From: Bacteroidales bacterium
GTDB taxonomy: Bacteria; Bacteroidota; Bacteroidia; Bacteroidales; WCHB1-69
NCBI GenBank assembly: GCA_028684405.1
Contig: JAQUGA010000004.1
Coordinates: forward strand, 1-32,537
Direction: 5' to 3'
DNA: 32,537 nucleotides
Of this stretch, positions 25,100 to 30,711 are shown piece after piece. Under the pieces are notes generated by a model that saw nothing but the letters and a program-made list of their open reading frames with translations, had not been told where the DNA came from and searched no databases. Position 1 is the first letter of the stretch. Each line of letters starts with the position of its first letter. A program made the position numbers and the translations under genes.

Positions 25100-26230
25100 A
25101 TGAGTCGTTTACCCCAAGGTTCTTTGATTGGTTATATGAGTTCTAAAGTAAAAGAGGGCGGCGGAATTAATTTAGCTCAGGGCATACCTGGCTATGATCC
25201 ACCAGCTGAACTGTTGGAATCCCTGCGTAAAGCATCGTTCAAAAATGTGCATCAATATCCTCCAGGAACGGGAAATTTCAGATTGGCTGATTTTATTGCC
25301 CAATCTTTCAAAAACGAACTTGAAATTACCAGAGATGACGTGTTGATTACCAATGGAGCCACTGAAGCTTTGTCATTGCTTTTTTTGTACTTTACACAGC
25401 TTTTTAAACACAATTTTTCGGTGCTTGCATTTGATCCTGCGTATGAAAGTTACAGTCGCTTGCCCGAACATTTTGGCGTAAATTATGTCTCTTTTAGTGA
25501 TTATTCGCAATCTTCAATAGATTTTGAATCTTTTGAAAAACATATTAGAGAGAATAATGTGAAACTTTTATTTCTTAGTTCTCCAGGAAATCCATATGGT
25601 CGCATGTTTTCTGAGTCTGAACTTGATACACTTTGTCTTTTGTCAGAAAAACTTGATTTTTACATCATTTTTGATGCTGTTTACAAGGAATTATATACTC
25701 AACAGAAACCGTATCAAGGTTTGAAACATTTCGGTGAACGATATATTTATGTAAATAGTTTTTCAAAACTATTGTCCATTACGGGTTGGAGGATTGGCTA
25801 TTTAATTGCTGATTCTATGCACATGAAAGGCATTCGAAGCATGCACGATTATACAGGTTTGTGCGTCCCTTCGGTCTTGCAAGAGGCTCTGATCGACTAC
25901 TTAGAAGGCAATAATAGTGGAGCTGAATACATCGTTTGGCTTCGAAATCAAGTCAACAAAGTATTTTCGTTTTTTGTTCCCGAATTAGAAAAAATGGGTT
26001 TTGATATTCCACCTATTGCGGGTGGGTATTTTATTTGGGCACAATTGCCCAGTAAATTCAAGTGTGGTTTTGAATTTGCTGAAAAATTATACGAAAAAGA
26101 AAAAATTGCGGTGGTTCCAGGAATTCATTTTTCAAAGAATGCTAAATCTTATATCCGAATCAATATCGCTCGACCCGAAAATGAATTAAATTCAGCGATA
26201 GAAGGATTGAAAAGGTTTGTTATTGCTTAG
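25100..26230 (+). CDS. Class I/II PLP aminotransferase (methionine aminotransferase/YbdL-like)
   Basis: 376 residues. INLAQGIPGYDPP, ITNGATEALSLLF, SSPGNPYGRMFSESE, FDAVYKELYT (Asp192, Tyr195) and VNSFSKLLSITGWRIGYLIAD (Lys223 is the Schiff-base lysine) are the family landmarks; a C-terminal YIRINIA carries the carboxylate-binding Arg. The overall pattern resembles YbdL/kynurenine-type aminotransferases, which use methionine or aromatic amino acids with 2-oxo acids; exact substrate is not certain. It begins six bases after the subtilase stop, so the two genes are probably co-transcribed although unrelated in function. No clear terminator follows. Confidence 0.88.
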   Translation: MSRLPQGSLIGYMSSKVKEGGGINLAQGIPGYDPPAELLESLRKASFKNVHQYPPGTGNFRLADFIAQSFKNELEITRDDVLITNGATEALSLLFLYFTQLFKHNFSVLAFDPAYESYSRLPEHFGVNYVSFSDYSQSSIDFESFEKHIRENNVKLLFLSSPGNPYGRMFSESELDTLCLLSEKLDFYIIFDAVYKELYTQQKPYQGLKHFGERYIYVNSFSKLLSITGWRIGYLIADSMHMKGIRSMHDYTGLCVPSVLQEALIDYLEGNNSGAEYIVWLRNQVNKVFSFFVPELEKMGFDIPPIAGGYFIWAQLPSKFKCGFEFAEKLYEKEKIAVVPGIHFSKNAKSYIRINIARPENELNSAIEGLKRFVIA

Positions 26231-26341
26231 AATTGAGTTTTTACGATAATTGAAAGGGGCACAACTGAAAGGATTTTTGCAAAAATAAATGTTTAAATTG
26301 TCTAAAAAAACAACAAGTTATTACGGTGTAAGTTTAATTAT

Positions 26342-26349
26342 TATATTTG
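26342..26349 (+). promoter_or_regulatory. Putative -7 box for rocD
   Basis: TATATTTG (TAnnTTTG), 38 bases before the rocD ATG. No obvious -33 TTTG at the usual distance. Confidence 0.5.
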
Positions 26350-26387
26350 CAATGAATTATTGAAAACAACCTAGAAATTATAAAATT

Positions 26388-27617
26388 ATGATTGAACAAG
26401 TTAAAAGCTCAGCTCAAGCTATCGAATTGGAATTAAAATACGGAGCACACAATTATCATCCATTAGCAGTGGTTTTTGCAAAAGCCGAAGGTGCTTTAGC
26501 GTGGGACGTTGAAGGAAAACAGTATTACGACTTTCTTTCTGCTTATTCGGCTGTAAATCAAGGACACTGCCATCCAAAAATCATTGATGCATTGGTTGAT
26601 CAAGCACGTAAATGTACGTTGACTTCCAGAGCTTTTCATAGCGACCAATTAGGCGTTTATGAAAAATACATTACAGAGTTTTTTGGATACGACAAAGTTT
26701 TACCAATGAACACGGGTGCAGAAGCCGTTGAAACAGCATTGAAACTATGCCGTAAGTGGGCTTACATGAAAAAAGGGGTGCCAGATAATCAAGCGAAGAT
26801 TGTTGTTTGTGATGGAAACTTCCACGGCAGAACAATTACCATCGTTTCGATGAGTACAGATCCTGATTCTTATGGTGGTTTTGGTCCTTTTACCCCAGGT
26901 TTTATTAAAGTACCATACAATGATATCGATGCTTTAGCAAAAGTTTTGGAAGATCCTAACGTTGCTGGTTTCCTTGTAGAGCCTATCCAAGGAGAAGCGG
27001 GTGTTTTTGTTCCAGATGAAGGATATTTGAAAAAAGCATTCGATTTGTGTAAAGCAAAAAATGTTTTATTTATGGCTGACGAAGTTCAAACGGGTATCGC
27101 TCGTACAGGAAAATTGTTAGCATGTGATCACGAAGAAGTAAGACCTGATGTTTTACTTTTAGGAAAAGCATTGTCTGGTGGCGTGTACCCAGTATCTGCA
27201 GTTTTGGCTGACGATGAAATTATGTTGTGCATCCAACCCGGTGAGCATGGTTCTACATTTGGTGGAAACCCTGTTTCTTGTGCTGTTGCTATGGCTGCTT
27301 TGGAAGTAGTTCGTGAAGAAAAGTTAGCGGAAAGAGCTGAGCGTCTTGGAAAAATCTTCCGTGCTGAAATGCTTGCTTTGCAAAAAGAAAACAACATGGT
27401 TGAATTGGTTAGAGGAAAAGGTCTACTTAATGCCGTTATCATTCGCCCTACAAACGGAAAAGAAGCTTGGGATGTATGTGTTCGCATGAAAGAACTCGGA
27501 GTTTTGGCAAAACCAACACACCAACATATTATCCGCTTTGCTCCTCCATTGGTCATCACAGATGAGCAATTAATGGATGCCATTAGTCTTATTAAAGAAG
27601 CAATCAGAACTGTTTAA
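26388..27617 (+). CDS. rocD: Ornithine aminotransferase
   Basis: 409 residues, close to the family norm (~400). It converts ornithine and 2-oxoglutarate to glutamate-5-semialdehyde and glutamate in arginine/proline metabolism. Landmarks: GAHNYHPLAVVFAKAEG, FLSAYSAVNQGHCHP, PMNTGAEAVETALKL, GNFHGRTITIVSMS, EPIQGEAGVFVPDEGY, MADEVQTGIARTGKLLA (Asp231) and LLLGKALSGGVYPVSA (Lys260 binds PLP), then GSTFGGNPVSCAVAMAAL. Its codons favour GGT, CGT and GTT more than the glycan genes, which suggests strong expression. It is a single-gene unit with its own promoter box and terminator. Confidence 0.96.
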   Translation: MIEQVKSSAQAIELELKYGAHNYHPLAVVFAKAEGALAWDVEGKQYYDFLSAYSAVNQGHCHPKIIDALVDQARKCTLTSRAFHSDQLGVYEKYITEFFGYDKVLPMNTGAEAVETALKLCRKWAYMKKGVPDNQAKIVVCDGNFHGRTITIVSMSTDPDSYGGFGPFTPGFIKVPYNDIDALAKVLEDPNVAGFLVEPIQGEAGVFVPDEGYLKKAFDLCKAKNVLFMADEVQTGIARTGKLLACDHEEVRPDVLLLGKALSGGVYPVSAVLADDEIMLCIQPGEHGSTFGGNPVSCAVAMAALEVVREEKLAERAERLGKIFRAEMLALQKENNMVELVRGKGLLNAVIIRPTNGKEAWDVCVRMKELGVLAKPTHQHIIRFAPPLVITDEQLMDAISLIKEAIRTV

Positions 27618-27636
27618 TATTTCTGATATATTGAAT

Positions 27637-27666
27637 AAAAAGGGACGCGAAAGTGTCCCTTTTTTT
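27637..27666 (+). terminator. Rho-independent terminator after rocD
   Basis: Stem AAAAAGGGAC/GTCCCTTTTT (27637-27646 and 27655-27664) with an 8-base loop and a T run, 19 bases past the rocD stop. Confidence 0.88.
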
Positions 27667-27748
27667 AATTCTCCTTGTTTAATATATTCCCTAATTTCGT
27701 TCTGTTTTCATTTTGAATTCCTTCTTTTGAGATTTTGCTCAAATAAAT

Positions 27749-27860
27749 GACAGATTTCTCGCTGCGTTACCAATGACAAAGCTTGGTGACCCTGAAACAA
27801 GTTCGTAATGACCCTGTGTGTCATTACGAATGAAACGGAGTGAAATGAGGAATCTGTTTT
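27749..27860. repeat. REP-like imperfect palindromic repeat
   Basis: The left arm reads ACAGATTTCTCGCTGCG...AATGACA and the right arm, reverse-complemented, reads ACAGATTCCTC...GTAATGACA. The two ends therefore form an imperfect inverted repeat of ~110 bases. TGACCCTG occurs twice inside it (27787-27794 and 27809-27816). From memory, GTCATT...GAGGAATCTG-type units are common dispersed palindromes in Bacteroidota and other genomes; copy number cannot be seen here. It fills most of the 293-base gap between rocD and the next gene. No transposase or ORF is inside. Confidence 0.65.
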
Positions 27861-27910
27861 GACGTTTTAGTTAGATATTATAATGATTTTCAAAATCCTA
27901 TTCACAGAAA

Positions 27911-28402
27911 TCAGTAAAGTTCAATAAATTCATAGCTATTATTTGTAAATTCCATAAATTTCATAAAATCCTCAAACTTAAAAATCAGTGAAGCTGTATT
28001 AATATTTGGATGGAAACTTATTTTTTCTGTTTTTAGAAGATTTTTGTCAAAAAACACATGAACATGATTTTCTGTGTCATTTATTAATCCAAGAGGAGTC
28101 ACAGATCCAGGCGTCAATTTCAGATATTTATGCAGGCGTTTTTCGGAAGCAAAAGTGAGTTTGCCTTGTTTTAAGCGTTGTTCCAAATCCGATATTTTTA
28201 AATTTTGCTTGCAATCCAAAATTACTAGATAATGCTTATTCCCTTTGTGATTTCTGAAAAATATATTTTTGCAATGGGTTGCATCATGACCGTCCCAATA
28301 TTTCATGGCAACTTCAATAGTGGGAGCGGGAGGATGTTCAACATATTCAAAAGGGATGTCTAATTCGTCAAGGGTTTTGTATAGATTAATATCTCCATTC
28401 AT
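27911..28402 (-). CDS. Prolyl-tRNA editing protein (YbaK/ProX-type deacylase)
   Basis: 163 residues, a full-length stand-alone editing domain. Family landmarks: YEHPP-like FEYVEHPPAPTIEVAM, then HCKNIFFRNHKGNKHYLVIL (Lys in the CKN/F region), the LTFASEKRLHKYLKLTPGSV stretch and PLGLIND, and VHVFFDKNLL. Proteins of this kind hydrolyse mischarged Ala-tRNA(Pro) or related aminoacyl-tRNAs in the cytoplasm (PrdX/ProXp-ala group). It is alone on the minus strand. A possible TATTTTTG box on the minus strand lies at 28487-28494, ~85 bases upstream. Confidence 0.88.
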   Translation of the reverse strand: MNGDINLYKTLDELDIPFEYVEHPPAPTIEVAMKYWDGHDATHCKNIFFRNHKGNKHYLVILDCKQNLKISDLEQRLKQGKLTFASEKRLHKYLKLTPGSVTPLGLINDTENHVHVFFDKNLLKTEKISFHPNINTASLIFKFEDFMKFMEFTNNSYEFIELY

Positions 28403-28625
28403 AATTTTTGTTTTTGTTTTTCAGCACTTTGTATTATATTTTACTGAGTTAAAAGTATTTATTATATGTTGTAAATAATTAGATCACAAAAATACAAATT
28501 ATTTCAGTAAAGGATTCTGCTTTGAGTATTCTAAGTGAAAGAGAAAAGATGTTGAACAAACAATTTGAATTTGTACAAAGAGCCACTGTGTTTATATAGA
28601 ATAATATGCAATATAAATCCAGGCT

Positions 28626-28663
28626 TGACAAAATATTTGTCAGAATCAATTTTGAAATTGATT
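28626..28663. promoter_or_regulatory. Two adjacent palindromes upstream of lipoprotein copy 1 (possible operators)
   Basis: TGACAAA-ATA-TTTGTCA (28626-28642) is a perfect 7-bp inverted repeat, and AATCAATTT-TG-AAATTGATT (28644-28663) a perfect 9-bp one. They lie directly upstream of, and partly over, the -33 area of the promoter box at 28670. The other two lipoprotein copies lack them. Regulator unknown; the site call is inference. Confidence 0.4.
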
Positions 28664-28669
28664 TTTATT

Positions 28670-28677
28670 TATATTTG
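28670..28677 (+). promoter_or_regulatory. Putative -7 box for lipoprotein copy 1
   Basis: TATATTTG (TAnnTTTG), 24 bases before the ATG at 28702. TTTG at 28651-28654 is a possible, closely spaced -33 element. Confidence 0.5.
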
Positions 28678-28701
28678 ATGACTCAATTAAAAAATCATCC
28701 C

Positions 28702-28923
28702 ATGAAAAAAACTTTAGTTCTTTTAACTGTTTTTGCAATTTCTGCTATTGCTATGAGCTCATGCAAAAAAGATTATGTTTGCGAATGCAATTATACAAGC
28801 TATTTAGGAACACCCGAACGTGCCGAAATACCGTATAATAATTCAACCAAAAGCCAAGCAGAGGATGCATGTACTAACTATTCTATGCCAGGTGCAAAAA
28901 ACTTTGATTGCAAATTAAAGTAG
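28702..28923 (+). CDS. Small Cys-rich lipoprotein, paralogue 1 of 3
   Basis: 73 residues from the ATG at 28702. An ATG at 28606 in the same frame is rejected: it precedes the promoter box, and the chosen start aligns exactly with the two paralogues. The signal peptide ends in the lipobox AMSSC (Cys21). Further cysteines are C27 and C29 (VCEC), C57 and C70, the last in the CKLK terminus. The gap 28403-28701 contains promoter elements but no other gene. Not a family I recognise; probably anchored to a membrane and possibly disulfide-bonded through the four non-lipid cysteines. A strong terminator follows directly. Confidence 0.85.
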   Translation: MKKTLVLLTVFAISAIAMSSCKKDYVCECNYTSYLGTPERAEIPYNNSTKSQAEDACTNYSMPGAKNFDCKLK

Positions 28924-28964
28924 AAAACACAAAGCTCTTGAATTCATTAAGAGCTTTGTGTTTT
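28924..28964 (+). terminator. Terminator after lipoprotein copy 1
   Basis: Perfect 16-bp stem (28924-28939 with 28949-28964, core AAAGCTCTT/AAGAGCTTT) with a 9-base loop; the T stretch is the end of the right arm. It starts at the base after the stop codon. Confidence 0.85.
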
Positions 28965-29063
28965 AATAAAGGTTAAAACGATATTTTAAAGCATCAATGT
29001 GGAAACTGATGTTTGTTTTCGTTTTAATTACTAATTTTACTGCCTTTCGTTGAAAACCCATTT

Positions 29064-29815
29064 ATGAAACGACATCAATTTAAACACGATATAGACCTTC
29101 CGCTACGAACCGTTGAACATCGTGATTTGATTTTGTCTAACAAGTATTTGAAGAAGACTTATGAAGAATGGTACTCATATTTGATTGATGCTTTGCCCGA
29201 ACTGGATGGCGATGTTTTAGAAATTGGATCTAGCGGTGGTTTTTTAAAGCAAATATTGCTCAGGTAATTACTTCTGATATTTTAGAACTAGATTATTGCG
29301 ATATGTGTTTTTCGGCTGAAGATTTGCCTTTTCAAGATGAAACATTGTCGACTATACTGATGGTGAATGTTTTACATCATATTCCAAATCCTGAAAACTT
29401 TTTTTCGGAAGCACAACGTTGTTTAAAACCAGGTGGTAAAATTTTGTTTATTGAACCTACAAGGACTTTATTAAGTCGGTTTTTTTATAAAAAAATCCAC
29501 CATGAGCCATTTGATGATAAAGCATCTTGGCAATTACAGCCGGGAAGCCCAATGTCAAACTCAAATCAAGCTACTCCATGGATGATTTTAAAACGAGATG
29601 AAAAAAAATTTGATGCTCTTTTCCCAAAATTATTACGCATAAAGTACAAGGTTTTAATGCCTTTTAATAATGTTCTTTCGGGTGGCTTATCGTGGCAGCC
29701 ATTGTTGCCACTTTGGATGTATTCTGCGGTACGTTTTTTTGAACGAATTTTAAGCCCTTTTTCATCTATTATTGGTTTTTTTGCATTTGCCGAAATTGTT
29801 AAAATTGAAAAATAG
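29064..29815 (+). pseudogene. SAM-dependent methyltransferase, frameshifted
   Basis: The first 67 residues (29064-29267) end in the SAM-binding motif I, DVLEIGSSGGFLKQILLR, and then stop. The -1 frame continues the same protein: QVITSDILELDYCDM, FSAEDLPFQDETLSTILMVN, VLHHIPNPENFFSEAQRCLK and PGGKILFIEPTRTLLS, then a family-specific C-terminus to 29815. Joined, they give ~250 residues, the usual size for this Methyltransf_11-type group. The junction lies between 29240 and 29262. One missing base near TTGCTCAGG would restore QIL-x-QVITSDIL; alternatively T TTT TTA at 29240-29246 is a slippery heptamer in the right phase for a -1 shift. Likely a recent mutation or sequencing error. Substrate unknown; it sits between lipoprotein copies 1 and 2. 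Confidence 0.8.
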
Positions 29816-29960
29816 TTTATTTTGTTTACAATTATTATCTTTCAGTTCACACTATTTAATGCGTACGTTAAAGAAATGAAGGTTTTAAAGCAGCAATTTT
29901 TTGTAAAATATGCATTTTCTATGTATTGCCGAATTTTTTATTAAACATTTTTTTTCCGTT

Positions 29961-29972
29961 TAGCCTAGGCTA
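29961..29972. other. 12-bp perfect palindrome in the gap 29816-30103
   Basis: TAGCCTAGGCTA is its own reverse complement. The 288-base gap otherwise holds only A+T-rich sequence and the promoter box of lipoprotein copy 2; I see no gene in it. Confidence 0.35.
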
Positions 29973-30066
29973 GAGCCATAAACAAAACATGAATTCAAAT
30001 AGTTTTTCCTCTTAATATATAAAAATAATAATTTGTCTAAGTATGTTTTTTAGATGATATTTTATA

Positions 30067-30074
30067 TATATTTG
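30067..30074 (+). promoter_or_regulatory. Putative -7 box for lipoprotein copy 2
   Basis: TATATTTG (TAnnTTTG), 29 bases before the ATG at 30104. The -33 region has no good TTTG at the usual spacing. Confidence 0.5.
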
Positions 30075-30103
30075 TGGAATTAAACCAAATAAAAAATTAA
30101 ACT

Positions 30104-30325
30104 ATGAAAAAAACATTAATCGTATTCGGATTTGTAGCTTTTGCTGCTATTGCAATGAGTTCATGTAAAAAAGATTATACATGCGAATGTACAACTACTA
30201 TGCCTGGGCTTGCTCCGCAAACTACCACAACCGTAATTAATGCGAAAAAAAGTGATGCTAAAACAACATGTGAAAATGGAAGTCAAACCGTAATGGGAAT
30301 TGTTACTGTTTGTAAACTAAAGTAA
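30104..30325 (+). CDS. Small Cys-rich lipoprotein, paralogue 2 of 3
   Basis: 73 residues, the same length as copies 1 and 3. Lipobox AMSSC with Cys21, then KKDYTCECT (C27, C29), C56 (TTCENGS) and C70 in the CKLK end. The variable middle is Thr-rich (PQTTTTVI) with no charged catalytic pattern. The conserved frame (MKKTL, AIAMSSCKK, a KxxAK..C segment, C-terminal CKLK) shows common descent with its neighbours; the middle has diverged strongly while the cysteines have not. Own promoter box upstream and perfect terminator downstream, so it is an independent unit. Confidence 0.87.
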   Translation: MKKTLIVFGFVAFAAIAMSSCKKDYTCECTTTMPGLAPQTTTTVINAKKSDAKTTCENGSQTVMGIVTVCKLK

Positions 30326-30334
30326 CATAAATTT

Positions 30335-30367
30335 AAAAAAGCTCTTGAAAAATTCAAGAGCTTTTTT
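30335..30367 (+). terminator. Terminator after lipoprotein copy 2
   Basis: Perfect 15-bp stem (30335-30349 with 30353-30367; core GCTCTTGAA/TTCAAGAGC), 3-base loop, ending in six T. The core AAGCTCTTG is shared with the terminator after copy 1. Confidence 0.9.
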
Positions 30368-30412
30368 GTTTTTGTTACCCAAAATGATATCTACCTAAAT
30401 AGTTGTTTTTTA

Positions 30413-30420
30413 TACATTTG
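30413..30420 (+). promoter_or_regulatory. Putative -7 box for lipoprotein copy 3
   Basis: TACATTTG (TAnnTTTG), 27 bases before the ATG at 30448; no clear -33 element. Confidence 0.45.
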
Positions 30421-30447
30421 AGGATGCAAAAACAAGAAATCTATACT

Positions 30448-30669
30448 ATGAAAAAAACATTAGTTATTTTAAGCATTTTCGCAATTACTGCTATCTCTAT
30501 GAGCTCTTGCAAAAAAGAATATGTTTGTGAATGCACATCTAATTATGCGCAATCGCCTCCCTCCAATTATTCAAAAATAATTTATGCAACTAAGTATGAA
30601 GCTAAATTAGAATGTGAAAATACAAATGAAACCGTATTTAATACAATTATGACATGTAAATTGAAATAA
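30448..30669 (+). CDS. Small Cys-rich lipoprotein, paralogue 3 of 3
   Basis: 73 residues from the ATG at 30448; an in-frame TTG at 30403 is rejected because it lies before the promoter box and the alignment with copies 1 and 2 begins at this Met. Lipobox SMSSC (Cys21), KKEYVCECT (C27, C29), C56 (LECENTN) and C70 in CKLK. Copies 2 and 3 share the spacing of the fourth Cys (56), copy 1 has it at 57. Function unknown. The hairpin after it (30671-30701) keeps the AAGCTCTTG core but is imperfect and lacks a T run. Confidence 0.85.
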   Translation: MKKTLVILSIFAITAISMSSCKKEYVCECTSNYAQSPPSNYSKIIYATKYEAKLECENTNETVFNTIMTCKLK

Positions 30670-30670
30670 G

Positions 30671-30701
30671 TTTTAAGCTCTTGTACTTTAAGTGCTTTAA
30701 A
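30671..30701 (+). terminator. Degenerate terminator-like hairpin after lipoprotein copy 3
   Basis: TTTTAAGCTCTTG can pair with AAGTGCTTTAAA except for one bulge and one mismatch; no T run follows. It occupies the same place as the perfect hairpins after copies 1 and 2. It lies between two convergent genes (S9 peptidase stop at 30712). Confidence 0.4.
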
Positions 30702-30711
30702 CCTATTGCTT

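Noticed and set aside
28625..28630. TTGACA as an E. coli-type -35 box
   Set aside because: There is no TATAAT at the right spacing, and Bacteroidota use TTTG/TAnnTTTG; the bases belong to the TGACAAA-ATA-TTTGTCA palindrome.
28606..28701. Longer N-terminus for lipoprotein copy 1 (ATG at 28606)
   Set aside because: The extension runs through the palindromes and the TATATTTG box, would bury the signal peptide, and has no counterpart in copies 2 and 3.
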